Source: Phascolarctos cinereus (taxonomy: Eukaryota; Chordata; Mammalia; Diprotodontia; Phascolarctidae). Taken from it: 64,000 nt of DNA. Positions 34,560-46,559 of the stretch are shown in pieces (within the stretch, counting starts at the first letter, position 1; each line of letters starts with the position of its first letter). The stretch lies in the NCBI RefSeq assembly GCF_002099425.1, contig NW_018344253.1:1054001-1118000 (forward strand). The letters are read 5' to 3'. The notes beneath the pieces were generated by a model. The model saw only the letters and a program-made list of their open reading frames with translations. It did no database searches and was not told where the DNA came from. The position numbers and the translations under genes are program-made.

Positions 34560-36010
34560 CCAAGGGCAGGGCTTTTTCTGCTCTTCCACATTTAAGCCTC
34601 TCTTCTTCTGCTCGGGGGCTCTTCCTTCTTTCCCAGTCTCCATATCCCCTGCTCTGTTTCTGAGCCACATTATCGGGTCAGGGTCCATCCAGAAGACTTG
34701 TCCTGCAGTCCTGAGCACAGCATTCCTTTCCAGGGCTAGTGTCTGGAGGAAAGGGTTCCTGTTCCAAAGCAGGTGTTCCTCGGGCAAGTGGAAACCTGTT
34801 CCAGGGATCAGAGGGAGCCCAGAATCAAGGACTCTGTGGGGGAATCGACTGAGCCTGGCTTCTTGGGCCTATTTGCCCTGTGAATGTCATTCATTGCCCA
34901 CACTGTGGGGCATTGAATTCTAGAGCTGCTAGGAGTCAGCTCTCAAGTCAATTCTAGAGCTGCCAAGAATCATGTTAAGCCTTTTCCAAGCATATTAGGA
35001 ATCAGTTTGTATTGCTTTGATGAGGCCACAAATGAAGCACGCTGTGATGGCCTCCATGTCTGTTAGCTGGTGCTTTTCAAGTCACCAGGGCAAGGCCAGA
35101 TGATTCCTTCACATGTCTCCCTCCTTCCTGCTTTTAAGTGGTTTTCAGAGTACTTTTCATTCCCTGCTGCATTTTTTACATCCCTTTGGAATGAGCCAAG
35201 ATCTAGCCCCCTTGCCTTGCCTTGTCTTGACTTCTCTTCCCCTTAGTTCTTCTTGGACCTGGGGGAGGCAGAGGAGGTTATCTTGGGGTTGGGGGTGGAT
35301 GGGAGTATGGGGGTGGGGGAGGGAATGCTTTGCTTATCCTTCTAATAACTGCTCAAAGTTAGGTGTCATCCTTAGCCTGTTGGAGGACAGCTCTGTGTCT
35401 TCCATGGTAGGTAGGTCTCCTACCCACCCCTCTTGAGGAAAAGATAAGGACCTTGGGTAAAATGAAATAATTCTTTACTTCCATGTTTTACTTCTGGTTT
35501 TTAAAGCATGGGAGGCATGAGTTCCCCACACTCCTTTCTGCCTTAACGGATTCCTTTAAACTTTGGGAAAGTCATCCTACATAGTGGAGCAGGTACCACA
35601 GGGAGCCCTTTCCCCCCAGCCTTCCTGTGAATACCTCATTCCCTTTCTTCCCTTTTCCTTCTCCTGACTAAACAGTGACTCCACATACCCACTGCTCCCC
35701 ATGGGAGAGGGAGAGAAACTAGAGTCCTTACTCCACTGCAGCCCTTGACCCTCTGGCCTTCTCCTCTCTAGGTCCCTCTAGTCTCCACCTCTACCTCTCT
35801 GCCCCCTCCCCACTTCCCTCTTGCTGGGTGTTCATCGACACTCAGATCCTTTGGATGAGCAGGAAGAGGCCAATGACACTAAGATGGGAGAGGGGGGATT
35901 AGGTCTTACCATGTGCCCTGTCCCTGCGCTCTCTAGATCCTCTGGATCTTGCTATCTGACTTCCTGTTAAACCCTGAGGAGACCTGGTCCTTGCCGTGTG
36001 CTCTGTAGCT
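34560..36010. other. Intron 1 repeat-poor block J
   Basis: About 1.45 kb without a recognised transposon; contains an internal echo near 34916-34965 (CAATTCTAGAGCTGC twice-like). No gene seen. Confidence 0.4.
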
Positions 36011-36130
36011 GTTTTCTTGTAGGTGGTCTTCCTCAATTAGAATGTGAACTCGTTGAGAGCAGGGACTGTCTGGTTTTTCTTTTTATCTCCAGCACTTGGC
36101 ATAATGCTTGGCACACTGTAACTGCTTAAT
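36010..36130 (+). repeat. L2 LINE 3' UTR end
   Basis: AGAATGTGAACTCGTTGAGA, GCAGGGACTGTCTGGTTTTT, CAGCACTTGGCATAATGCTT. Confidence 0.75.
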
Positions 36131-37285
36131 CAGGGCCTTTTCCTTGCAAGCAGGATTTGCTTTTGGACCGATGATGAACTGGGAGGGGTTAAGATAGCAT
36201 GCTGGATAAGGTTGTTTGCTGTGTATGTAAAAGCATAGTCTGTGGGGGGAGTAATGTTTCTCACCAAAGAGAAGTTGGAATGATGAGCACAGACCCTCTG
36301 GGAGGAGGGCTCCAAAGGCCTAGCTTGGGTTTGTCAGTGGCTTCCTTCCTCTTTGTTATTATAGCTGGCAGTTCCACAGTCCTTTGGGGTGGGTGAGAAA
36401 GGGTCTAGTAAGATGTCCTTAGCATCTTAGAGGGACTTCTGGCTGTAGTTGTCTTAAAAATCAATAACCAACTGTTAATTCAGTTTAACTAGTCCCTGTC
36501 CATCAGTGTTTTGTTTTTGTTGTTGTTTGTTTGTTTTTAATGAGCAGCCTTCCTGGGAAGGCTCTCTAGGGCCTCCTTTCTCTCCAGGGCTTTGTTCTCT
36601 CTCAAGGTGCTAGCATGGCCTGCCCCAGGGTCCCAGTGCTTTGTCCTATACTGAATGTACTAGAGGAAAGAGATCTCTTTGGACCTGGAAGGCAGCCCAG
36701 TGAGTGAGCATGGACTGCACCAGCAGTAAGGAGACCTGGGCTTCGGACCCAGCCCTGTCAGTAAAGAGCCTGGACCTTGGGCAAGTTCCCTTCATTTCTT
36801 TGGACCTGTGTATAGTCCTCAGCAAAGTGAGAAGACTTTGAAGGTTCTCTCTCTCCCATCATGTATCCCAATAGGAATACTGACTACAAGGGAGATATCT
36901 TGGCTCGGTTCCCAATCCTCATGGTCCATAAGTCCTATGGTCTCCTCTGTAATGACATAGGGCTTTCCTCTGTCATTTTCTCTTTAGCAGATCATCTCTG
37001 CAAGACAGCTGGTTGCTGTCTCTCTTTTCCCTTGGGAAGACATCAAGCAGTTCACAGACAGGGAGGTCTCCACTCCTTGAAAAGGACTGCATTTAGGACT
37101 GGACGGGGCAGTGGGGGGTGGGGAGGGTCCATCCACATCCTGTCTTCCAGGCCCAGTGTTGAATTTCCTCATCAGTAAAATGAAGGATTTGAACTAGGTG
37201 CTCTCTAAGGACCCTTCCCATTTCTAAAATCCCAGACCAGACTAGACAGAACCCAGGCATCCTGACTCTGGAGCCAACGACATTT
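36131..37285. other. Intron 1 block K, mostly unassigned
   Basis: A diverged forward CORE-SINE lies at about 36720-36860 (GGAGACCTGGGCTTCGGACC, TGGACCTTGGGCAAGTTCCC). The rest is unassigned. Confidence 0.45.
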
Positions 37286-37289
37286 GGGC

Positions 37290-37780
37290 AACCTTAGATG
37301 GATTCATCCAGCAAGTATTTATTGAGCTCCCATTGTGTGATCAATCCTAGTCGAGGCTCTGTGGGAGCTTCATAATGAAGAATCTTCCAGTTCATGAGTC
37401 CCCACCCTCCTGGACCTTAAGATCCAGTAGACCAACACAAAGGAAAAGTTGAACAATGATATGACTTAAGTAATACAAGAGATGTCACAAGACTGTGTAT
37501 GAATCAATGCTGTAGGAATTCAGAGGAAGGAGAGATGCCTGTGGTCAGGGTAGGCTTCAGGGAAGAGATAGACCTTAACTTGGGTGAGAGGAGTAGGGAG
37601 CATAGGAGGAGACTGAGTTTAGAGCTGGAACACCCTCATTTCACAAATGAAACAAAGATAATCACAGAGAGGGAGTGACTTGTCCAGGGTCACACAGATT
37701 ATGTAAGTAGCAGAACTAGGATTCGATCCCAGGTTTTATGATTCCAAATCCAGTGCTCTTAATCCTATCCTAACCCTTTA
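37290..37780 (-). repeat. Reverse L2-like end followed by reverse MIR-type SINE
   Basis: L2-like at 37290-37600 (GCAAGTATTTATTGAGCTCC, GGCTTCAGGGAAGAGATAGA), then SINE at 37610-37780 (TTTCACAAATGAAACAAAGA, GGGTCACACAGATTATGTAA). Confidence 0.65.
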
Positions 37781-37794
37781 ACCTCTTCACAAAT

Positions 37795-38065
37795 CCTTCT
37801 TTGTTGTTAATATATATAGAAATGCCGATGATTTAATGTAGATTTATTTTATAGCCTGCAACTTCGCTAAAGTTGTTTATTATTTCAAGTAGTTTTTTAC
37901 TTGATTCTCTAGGATTCTCTAAGTATATCATCTGCAAAAAGTGATAGCTTTGTTTCTTGTATGCCTGTTTTAATACCTTCAATTTCTTTTTCTTCTCTTA
38001 TTGCTAAAGCTAACATTTCCAGTACGATATTGAACAACAGTGGTGATAATGGGCATCCTTGTTTC
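37795..38065 (-). repeat. L1 LINE ORF2 internal fragment (reverse transcriptase), reverse
   Basis: TTTATAGCCTGCAACTTCGC, TATCATCTGCAAAAAGTGAT, ATTGAACAACAGTGGTGATA and ATGGGCATCCTTGTTTC are the complement of the L1 reverse transcriptase region around the catalytic FADD motif. Both ends are truncated. Confidence 0.8.
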
Positions 38066-38520
38066 AAAAATCCTCCTTAATTGTTTATCTCTGTTGGCAT
38101 GTGAAGGGCATTGTCGTAGATCTTCCTCTGACCCTACAGGACTATTTGCAGAGACTACCTTTTTCCCTACAGGATTTGAACCTGGGAATTGGTATTGTAT
38201 CTTAGGTTGTAGGGGTGTGAGGCTTGGGAAGAGGAGTCTGTTAGTGTCCTGCTATTCTTGAATTGTGATGTTTTCCCTATCTTTTCCTCCATCTTCACTG
38301 CTTGACGTTGGGACATTTCCTCTGGCTTGGGTTTTTCTGATATTGAGAAACTCAGGAAAACCAGCAGAGGAGGGAAGGAGGCACACTGTCTGCCTTTGGG
38401 AGAAGCATCTTAGTGTCTGCTAAGGTTGATTTAGACCTGCCCCTCCAAACCCTGTCGTAGATAGAGGTCATAGAATTTTAGATGTAGGGGGAAAAAAATA
38501 ACCTTTATTACCTTCTCTGT
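38066..38520. other. Intron 1 block L, unassigned
   Basis: No recognised element. Confidence 0.4.
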
Positions 38521-38524
38521 TTGG

Positions 38525-38950
38525 CATTTTGAGTTGACTCCAATGGATCCGTCCAGCCTTATTGTCTAATACTCCCCCTTCACGCACTCCCTAGTCCAGC
38601 CAAAGTGGCCTTATTGATAATCTTTACACATAACACGCCATCTCCCGTCTTCCTATTTTTCTTCACAGAGGTTGGCCCTGTGCCTAGAATGCACCCCATT
38701 CTTAACCTCTGTCTTAAAATCCCTGATATCCTTCAAGGCTTAGCTCAGGTACCACATTCTTCATGAAACCCTAGCTGATTTTTCCCAGCTCCTCCCTCAT
38801 CCCCCATACACTGTGTTTATTTTGTATGTTCTTATTTATGCATACTGTTTCCCTTGATAGAAGGTAAACTCCTCAAGGGCAGGAGCTGCTTAGACTTCTC
38901 ATCCTCAGCTTCTAACAGTGTCTGATGCTCAGTAAGATTCTTGTTGATTG
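38525..38950 (+). repeat. L2 LINE 3' end
   Basis: CCTAGAATGCACCCCATTCT, CCTTCAAGGCTTAGCTCAGG, TTCATGAAACCCTAGCTGAT, AGGTAAACTCCTCAAGGGCA, then a TTGATTGATTGAC terminus. Confidence 0.8.
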
Positions 38951-38954
38951 ATTG

Positions 38955-39110
38955 ACCTTGAAACTCATCTAGTTCAACCCTGTCACAGAAAAGAAGACTG
39001 CCTTAAAGCCCAGAGAAGGGAGAGCGACTTGCCTGATATCACACAGACACGGAGACTAGAGCTCAGGCTTCTTCATTCTCAGTCTAGCGCTCTTTTCACT
39101 GTGTGGTATT
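38955..39110 (-). repeat. MIR-type SINE fragment, reverse
   Basis: AACTCATCTAGTTCAACCCT, GCGACTTGCCTGATATCACA and AGTCTAGCGCTCTTTTCACT. Confidence 0.7.
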
Positions 39111-39249
39111 GCTTCCCGTTGTGCGCTCATGGCCAATGCTGGAACACATACCTAGAATAGAGAGTGGGGCACTGGCATAGGAGTATTGGGAATGGTCCTT
39201 GGTGTGGCTATCCTATCTGTGCTACCTCCTCAGAGGAGACTCCCAGATC

Positions 39250-39332
39250 TGCGCGCGCGCACACACACACACACATGCATATGCGTGCGCGTGCGCACAC
39301 ACACACAGATGCACATGCACACGCGCGCACAC

Positions 39333-39370
<38 letters not shown>
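39250..39370. repeat. Alternating purine-pyrimidine tract (GC/CA/TG)
   Basis: About 120 bp of strict purine-pyrimidine alternation with one break near 39307-39309. It contains CG-rich blocks (GCGCGCGCGC, GCGTGCGCGTGCGC, ACGCGCGC) as well as CA runs, the strongest sequence type for Z-DNA. Confidence 0.95.
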
Positions 39371-39371
<1 letters not shown>

Positions 39372-39406
39372 TTGTCTCTTTCCTGAGCTACAGACTTGCA
39401 TAGCTT

Positions 39407-39638
39407 CTGCTGAGTCATTTCAGTTGAGTCTGATTCTTCATCACCCCATTTGGGGTTTTCTTGGCAGAGATACTGAACTGGTTTGCCGTTTCCTTCTCCA
39501 GCTTATTTTACAGATGAAGAAACTGAGGCAAGCAGGGTGAAGTGACTTGCCCAGGGTCACCCAGCTAGGAAGTATCTGAGGTCAGATTTGAACTCAGGTC
39601 CTTCTCACTTCAGGCTCTGTGCCACCTAGCTACCCTAA
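39407..39638 (-). repeat. RTE/BovB-tailed SINE, reverse
   Basis: GAGTCATTTCAGTTGAGTCT, CACCCCATTTGGGGTTTTCT, TTTACAGATGAAGAAACTGA, head GTGCCACCTAGCTACCC. Confidence 0.9.
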
Positions 39639-39689
39639 CAACTGCCTGTTGGATGTGTGCACCAGGAGGTTCCAAAGGCATCTTAGATT

Positions 39690-40175
39690 CAGACTATCTA
39701 AAACAACTCATTATCTTGCACTGTCCCAAACCTTCCCCTCTTCCTAACTTTCCTGTTTCTCTTGAGAGCTACGTGTTCTTCTAGTCATCTAGTTTCCTAA
39801 CTTCAGAGTCTGTTAATACTTGATTTCCCTTTCCCTCACCACTCATATCCAATCATCAAGTTGACCTTGTTGATTCTACCACTACATCTCTTGCATCCAT
39901 GCTTTTCTCCTCATATCATTGCCACCCTAGTTTAGGCCCTCATTGCCTTTTACCCAGGCTACCATTTGCTTTCTAGTTGATATCCTTTCTTCCAAGTTCT
40001 CCTCTTTCCAATCCATCCTCCACACAGCTGCCAGAGTAATCCTTCTAGAGAATGAGTCACTCCTTTTTAAAGAACCTTTGGTTACTCACTACTGACTATG
40101 GGATGAAGTACAGACTCCTTAGCTTGGCATTTAAAGGCCTTCCCCATCTGGCTCCAGCCTGCCTTTCTAGGCTTA
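39690..40175 (+). repeat. L2 LINE ORF2 end and 3' UTR
   Basis: CTACCACTACATCTCTTGCA, TTTAGGCCCTCATTGCCTTT, CACAGCTGCCAGAGTAATCC, GTACAGACTCCTTAGCTTGG, CATCTGGCTCCAGCCTGCCT, the C-terminal region of L2 ORF2. Confidence 0.8.
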
Positions 40176-40179
40176 TTGA

Positions 40180-42440
40180 ATAAATAAATGAAAAAGCAAT
40201 GATTAGGCACTGGGGGGGGGAAGGGGGTCCCTTCCATATATCTAAAAAAAAAAGGCTTCCTCTTAGCCTGGGTCTTTTGCCATCTCAATGACTTAGAAGC
40301 TTTCTCTTCAGCCCTACCACCTCTGTGTGCCCCTAGTGTGAAGAGGTTTGACTTCTTGGAAGCTAGCCACCTTGGAGCTCCAGAGCTCAGTTTCTAGGAG
40401 ACATCTTCAGTTTTGTTATATGGCTACACTGATTCTCCCTTCAATGAAGGGTGGCCCCGTATTGACACTTGTGAATCTTGCAGGTGTGATGCATTCATCC
40501 TGTGCCCGGTGCTCATACTTTTCTTGACTATCACTTGTGGAGGGATTCCCACGGTTCTTCTCATGAGAAGGACATTTCTTTCCTCCTGGTTTTTAGGAAT
40601 TGAGATTTCAAAGGAGAGTGGTTTGCTCACCTGACTAAGGGTTTCAGTAATATATATTTGCTTAACTGTAGGAAGCTGTTAAGAGTTTTTCTGCAGTCTG
40701 ACCAGAGATAATGGGTCTGGCCTGTTCCATCCAAGCCCAGGGGACTGTCTCTCTACACCAGGTACCTATTCCTATTGGGTCATAGTTGATAAGCACTAAG
40801 GGTTTAGGGCAGAGGGATAATGTGAGGCATAAGGAAGGGAAGAATCTTGGCTAACTGAGCTCACTGGCCGAGGAATAGTGGAATGGTTATGTTTGTGAAA
40901 TGTCCTCCCACCGCCTACCCCCTCCTCTTCACACACACACACACATGTACACACAGGGATCTTCTAGGCAAAGAGCCTGGAGAATAACAGAGAAATTGGG
41001 CAGCAGACCAGAGATGTCTGTTTCCCTACAAGAGCCCCAGGAATAGAGAATGCTGGGATGTGTGCCCATTGAGCTCTCCCCCTAAATAGTTTATGGGGAG
41101 AAGATTGAGAGTGTGTGTGCGTGTATGTCTGTCTGTTGGGGGGGGGGATTAGATTGAGTGCTTGCTGAGTAGGGGTTGGAGAGAGGAAAGTAAGTGCAAG
41201 AGTTTAGAAAATATCTTTATTGGGCTATCAGAGACCCTGCTTTGGGTAGAGAAGTGAATGCCTTTGAATAATTCCTCCATGCTTCCAGGACCTTCCCTCT
41301 TGGATTCCCCGTCTAGCTAGAGCTTGGCTCCTCACCTGGATGACACATATGCTGTTTCTCTGTCGTCTTTGGGGTGGGGCATGTTTAAGAAGTCCATTGG
41401 TAAGGAGGTGCGAGAAGAAGCTATGGGTGTCTCTCAGCCTTTACTTGTCATAGGTCCTCTGTTTGGGGTAAACAGGTCAGGAAAGAGTGGGAATCTTCCT
41501 CCCATGTGGCCTCTCTTTTTCATTCTTGTGGTCCCCATTTCCCTTGAGGCTGGCCATGTTCTCAGAAAACCTTCCTAATTCAACATTCACATGTATCATC
41601 ATCCAACATTTTTCGAGCAGCTCCTGCATTAGAGATAGGGTCCAAAGCTGTTAATAGCTCAAGATTGTTCATCTTTTTGCAGGAGTTTGTCAGGGTTCTG
41701 ATACTTCTATGGGGAATACCTTTGCCCTAGGTGTAGTTCCAACTGCATCCACCCCCAAACAGAATAACCTCAGCTGTGCATCTCTGATGGTCTGAGCCCT
41801 GGGCCACGCCATAGACTCTTTTCTTAACACATGGTGGCTGAAGGGCTGTCTAGTGATTTGCTTCTCCTGAGATTTGTCCTTTGCCTAGCTGGCCCTGTGG
41901 TGAGGTGTAGGGGGGAGGGATTGGGTTGGTCATGCTGAGTCTGAGCTGGGGGCTGTGGGCTTGGAGAAGTCTTGGCAACAGATTTGGCTGCCTTTGTACT
42001 GTCTAAAATCTGCCCCAGCCAAGTGCTAACCAGGACCTGCTGTGGGCTGACGTAAGGACAGAAGGCCCCGTGGGTCTAGCTTTGATGTTTCCCAGGCCCT
42101 GTCATGCAAGCAGAAGGGGTTCTGAGTGTGGTGGTCTGGGAATATAAGTGCTCAAACCCTAGTGAGTCCTTCTGGCTTTCCGTGTCATCCCTGAGGCCCC
42201 CCACTCCTCCTGCAGTACAGGAGGGGATGCTTCAGGCTGAGTCCAAAAGGAGGGGGAAGCCACGGCCCCTCAAAGGAATGCTGCCTGGCTTTTGGCCTGG
42301 GTCAGGTTACTGTGGCAGGTGGTAGCTCAGCCTGTCAGCCCTTACTGCCAAGGGTGGATCCTTCAGGGTCATTTCTCCTCTGCGCTGTCAGCTCTTTAAC
42401 CGGGTACATGAAGCTTCTTGGCCTGCTGCGGCCTGACGAG
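40180..42440. other. Intron 1 repeat-poor block M
   Basis: About 2.3 kb with only short CA/TG runs (40930-40956, 41113-41140 with a G9) and no recognised transposon. A second good place to look for conserved regulatory DNA. Confidence 0.45.
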
Positions 42441-42449
42441 AACTCCTAT

Positions 42450-42640
42450 TAATATAGCTCTTAAGGGTTTTTAAAGCACTTAGCTCATAGCACCACATTT
42501 GAGGTAGGTAATAGCAATATTTCCATTTCTCAGATGAGGAAACTGAGACTCAGAAAGGTCAAGTGATTTGTCCATAGCCACAAGCTAGCTTAGAACTCTG
42601 ACCCCAGGTCTTCTGAACTAACATTCACTGTTTTTCTGGT
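42450..42640 (-). repeat. MIR-type SINE, reverse
   Basis: CAGATGAGGAAACTGAGACT, AAGTGATTTGTCCATAGCCA, CCCCAGGTCTTCTGAACTAA. Confidence 0.75.
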
Positions 42641-43355
42641 AGACCCACTTTTACCCTACTTGGATGGGTTGGGTTTTTACTTAGCTGCTCTTTGTTTCTG
42701 GAATCCCTTTTCTTTCCCAACCATTTGGGCCTTGTAGTAATCCTACAGGGCCAAGGCTTTACAGGTTCGACGCTAGTACTGTCATGTCTATCCGTAGGCT
42801 ACCAGGGCCCTTCAGGGTTTCATAAAGCAGTTGTCTTTTGCCATTAAGAGTGAATGACTTCTTACCTTTCTGTGTAAGTATACTTGTTAGGGACGTTCCC
42901 TCAGCTTCGTTGCAGGTAATCTCTTTGGGCTTGTGATTACTTTTGATTTAAACCAGTTGTTGGTTTAATGGAGCACAATGAACCTGAAACTGGGATGCTC
43001 TTTATTCAGTTCTCAAGATTTAAACTCATCTTTGAAGTTGAAACGTTATCACCCTCCTATCATACTTTGCTTCAGTTTCTCATTTGCAAAATGGCCTCCA
43101 TATTTTCCTCAAGGCCATCTTGAAAGGTGTTGGGATTTTATCCAGTGTGCAAGCTTCATCTGTCCTTAATTCTTTTTCTCTTGCGTGTTCCCTGTTATGG
43201 TGTTGAGTTCATTTCAGTGCTGTCAGTATTTGTCATTCAGGTATTAGCACTATGGCAGTCCATAAGCTCTATCAAAGCAGCTAGCTCAGTTGATAGGTAG
43301 AACTCAAAATCCTTTAATTTAAGGGTGTTTATTACAGCCCCAAATTTGATAAATT
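42641..43355. other. Intron 1 block N, unassigned
   Basis: No recognised element. Confidence 0.4.
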
Positions 43356-43359
43356 TTTT

Positions 43360-43680
43360 TAAGAGGCAGCATGAGGTGACAGGGCTCTGGATTAAGAGTT
43401 AAGAATCCTGACTTCTGGTAATTGCCTTTCTATTAATTGGCCGTGTGACCTTGGATAAGTTGTCTTCCTTCTCTGGGCCTCATAGTTTCCTCATCTATAA
43501 AATGAGAGCTTTGGATTAGTTGTAGAATGTTTGAGAGAAGCAGGACCTTAATAGATAATTTAGTCCAATCCATTCATTTTATGGTACTGAGTCTCAGGGA
43601 GAAAAAATGATTTTCCCTCAGACCCTACCTCTAGTGACAGAACTGGAATTAGAACCCAGGTGTTTTTTCTGTTATAACAT
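43360..43680. repeat. Two CORE-SINEs, forward then reverse
   Basis: Forward copy 43360-43530 (GTGTGACCTTGGATAAGTTG, TCATCTATAAAATGAGAGCT), then a reverse copy at 43535-43680 (AATTTAGTCCAATCCATTCA, GAACCCAGG). Confidence 0.7.
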
Positions 43681-43854
43681 GGGATTCTTCCTTTAGAATT
43701 CTCTCAGTTATACCTTGGGACTCTTCCAGCCCTGACGTTCTATAAGCAGCAAGGGGAGGAACTGGATCGTGTTCTGAGAAGGATGCAGCTAGAAAGCCCA
43801 GAATAATGGAAAATCAGCCAGATGGATGGGAGATTTTACCAGTACTTTTTCTCA

Positions 43855-44790
43855 GGGATCACAAGGTTTAGAGCTGGAAGACAACCTAGAAATCATTTAG
43901 TCTAGTCTACTTCATTTCTTGAATGTAGAAACTGGTAGACCCAGAGAGGGAAATTGACTGCCTAAGGTCACACAGTAAGTAGCAGGGCTGAGATTCAAAC
44001 CTAGGTCTTCTGCAATTTGGAACTATGCCCAAAGGGCTACAAAAATGTGCATACCCTTTGATCCAGCAATAGCACTTTTAGGGCTATATCCCAAAGAGAT
44101 CAAACAAATGGGAAAAGGACCCACATGTACAAAAATATTCATAGCATCTCTTTTTGTGGTGGCAAAGAATTGGAAATTGAGAGGATGCCCATCAATTGGG
44201 GAATGGCTGAGCAAGTTGTGGTATATGAATGTAATGGAATACTATTGTGCTATAAGAAATGATGAACAAGTGGACTTCAGAAAAACCTGGAAAGACTTAT
44301 ATGGTCTGATACTGAGTGAAGTGAGCAGAACCAAGAGGACTTTGTACACAATAACAGCCATGTTATGCAATGACTAAGATTGTTAAACTGAACCCTTCTC
44401 AGCATTACGAGGATCTAAGACATCTCTAGAGGCATCAGGATGGAAAATGCTGTCCACATCAAAAGACAGAACTATGGAAGTCGAATCACTATCACTTATT
44501 TTTACCTTCTGTTGAGTTTTGTTTCATCTTTCTGGTGGTTCCTCCTATTGGTTTTAATTTTTACTTACAACTTGACTAATGTGAAAATATGTTTAATGGG
44601 TATGTAAACATAAAGCCTATATCAGATTGTGCGCCATCTTGGGGAGGGTGGGGGTGAGGAAGGGGGAGAAAAATTTTAAACTCAAAAGCATATGGAAGTG
44701 ATTGTTGACAAATCAAAATAAAAAAAAAAACACCTAGGTCTTCTGACTTCTCAAGTCCCATGTGCTTTATACTATTCCACCCCATCAGTT
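43855..44790 (-). repeat. Reverse MIR-type SINE split by L1
   Basis: Left part 43855-44012 (GGTCACACAGTAAGTAGCAG, GATTCAAACCTAGGTCTTCT) and right part from 44746 (ACTTCTCAAGTCCCATG) join across the L1 insertion at 44013-44731. Confidence 0.85.
44013..44731 (+). repeat. L1 LINE 3' end (ORF2 C terminus, 3' UTR, A tail), forward
   Basis: Encodes MCIPFDPAIALLGLYPKEIK, ...GPTCTKIFIASLFVVAKNWK, ...EWLSKLWYMNVMEYYCAIRN, the L1 ORF2 C-terminal domain, open for 110 codons and ending near its natural stop. An A tail precedes 44732. The 14-bp duplication ACCTAGGTCTTCTG is at 43999-44012 and 44732-44745. 5'-truncated, hence dead on arrival. Confidence 0.93.
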
Positions 44791-44924
44791 CACATGCTTC
44801 AAACTTTCAAATATCGGATGCACAGATCTAGGGAAAACCCAGGACTCAGCTTGTATGGGGGCTAATTTTCTGGTGAATCCTCTACTGTAGTTTCTGAGGA
44901 ACCTGGGTATGCAGGGGATTTGGA

Positions 44925-45055
44925 GGAATCACTGGGTCATCAAGTCCAACTTCTTGTTTTACAGATAAGGACATTGAGGTGCAAAAAGATTAAATAGCTT
45001 GGCCAGGATCCACACAACTGGGAAGTATCCAGGCAGGATTTAAACCCCTACATTG
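44925..45055 (-). repeat. MIR-type SINE fragment, reverse
   Basis: CATCAAGTCCAACTTCTTGT, TTTACAGATAAGGACATTGA, AGGATTTAAACCCC. Confidence 0.7.
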
Positions 45056-45059
45056 TATT

Positions 45060-45130
45060 GTATTGTCTGTCTGTCTGTCTCTGTCTGTGTCTGTCTCTGT
45101 CTCTGTCTGTCTCTCTCTTTCTCTTTCTCA
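45060..45130. repeat. (TCTG)n/(TCTCTG)n microsatellite
   Basis: GTCTGTCTGTCTGTCTCTGT and related units, ending in TTTCTC runs. Confidence 0.95.
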
Positions 45131-46300
45131 CAAGAGGTTAAACTAAGCTAGAACTGCCCTCTGGGGAGAGATTGGGCAAAACTTGTTTGGGTCTCTTCCC
45201 AGACTTGGCTAAGTTGGAGGTCTGGGCTTAATAAGGGTGAAGCCTGTGTCCTACTGCCCAGCACCCATTGTCAGCACCCCCAGGTTTGGAAGACTGCTCA
45301 TTAACACTGTCTCAGGCTGTAGCGACTCTCTGTCTATAGTGCACCCACATGGGCCTCAGGAACAAAGGCCCATGTGTTACTCCTGCTTCCGTAACCATGC
45401 CACCTGCCCTGCCCTCCACCTCCCTGCTGGAGTTGCTGTTCGGCACACTCTCCTCTCTTTTCCTTTGTTCAAACTGTCATGGGGAACACAGGACTTGGCC
45501 CTTCCCTGCTGGGGGCCCCTTCTTCAGGGTGGCATCCTGGACCTGGGCCATAGTTGAGTGGTAGCATTGAAGTTGGGAGTTGGAGATGAAGGGAGGCCCC
45601 AGGTAGAAACATGGGCATTCTTGGCCCTTCCTTCTTTGTCTTTCCATTAAGAAGCCAATCTTGGCAGCAAATAGAAGGTTTCCTTGGTACAGTGGGTGGG
45701 AGGCAGTCCTGGCATGCCTTTGCCAGCCCCAAGGGCCCCAGATAACCTTGGCTATTCTGCCCCAGTGTCAGGGTGGGGTCTCTTGAGAGCTGACTGATGT
45801 TGGGGCGGACACTGCCAGTTAATTCTGGGCTAGGGTTCCCTGTCATGCTGTCTCCCTGTCTTATATGGAGGTCTGATTTTTTTCCCATCTCTGCCTAAGT
45901 CCTGATGCCTCAGGGTTGTGTGAGGATGGCCTAGGGTTCCCAAAGGCTGTGCCAATGGATTAGGTCTTGCCAAGCTGGAAAGTACAGTTTCCAGTACAAG
46001 CCAGTGATAGATTAAAAGGACACGTCTTAAAAATTCAAAGGGTTGGCCACTAGCTGATGAATTTATAGTGCCATGGTACCACATGTGCTGTTTACTAAGG
46101 TAAGAAAAGTTTGTAATCTGTCAGAATCAATGGAAAAAAGAACCCATGCTGATAAAATTATGAGCCCTTGAAGAAAAAATTTATAAAGTCAGCAGATATA
46201 TAAAATAAGGCCTTCAATCTTAAAATCATATAATCAGAATATTCGTATTAAAACTCTTATTTATGTACATATTAACAAGATTATAGCAGCATCAACTTGT
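45131..46300. other. Intron 1 repeat-poor block O
   Basis: About 1.2 kb, no recognised element. The open frames on both strands at 45237-45888 are unlike any family I know and overlap each other; I treat them as chance. Confidence 0.4.
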
Positions 46301-46304
46301 TTTA

Positions 46305-46556
46305 TTCGTTTTGGACCCTGGGAAAGTCATTTAGTCTTGGTCTGCCTCAGTTTCCTTTGCTGTAAAATGGAGGTTATCATAGCACCTGCTTCCTAGGGTT
46401 GTATCAAATGATATAATCATATTTGTAAAGTACTTAGCACAGTGCCTGGCACCTAGTAGACAATAAATCCTTCCTTTCTCCCTTCCTTCCTTCCTCTCCT
46501 CCTCCCTTCCTCCTTTCTTCCTTTTCTTCCCTCCTTCCCTCTCTCCCTCATGCTCA
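46305..46556 (+). repeat. MIR-type SINE with expanded CTTC tail
   Basis: CTCAGTTTCCTTTGCTGTAA, GTAAAGTACTTAGCACAGTG, CCTGGCACCTAGTAGACAAT, then a (CTTC)n-like pyrimidine microsatellite at 46470-46556. Confidence 0.8.
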
Positions 46557-46559
46557 AAA

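Noticed and set aside
39164-39540. Open frames of His-Thr and Cys-Val repeats
   Set aside because: Translation of the CA/TG tract; the same holds for the frames at 13309-13731, 50233-50469 and 50276-50662.
44045-44377. 110-codon frame as a host gene
   Set aside because: It is the L1 ORF2 C terminus, as is the 158-codon frame at 56689-57165.
45237-45888. Possible gene with frames on both strands
   Set aside because: No conserved domain, no splice logic and overlapping frames on opposite strands.
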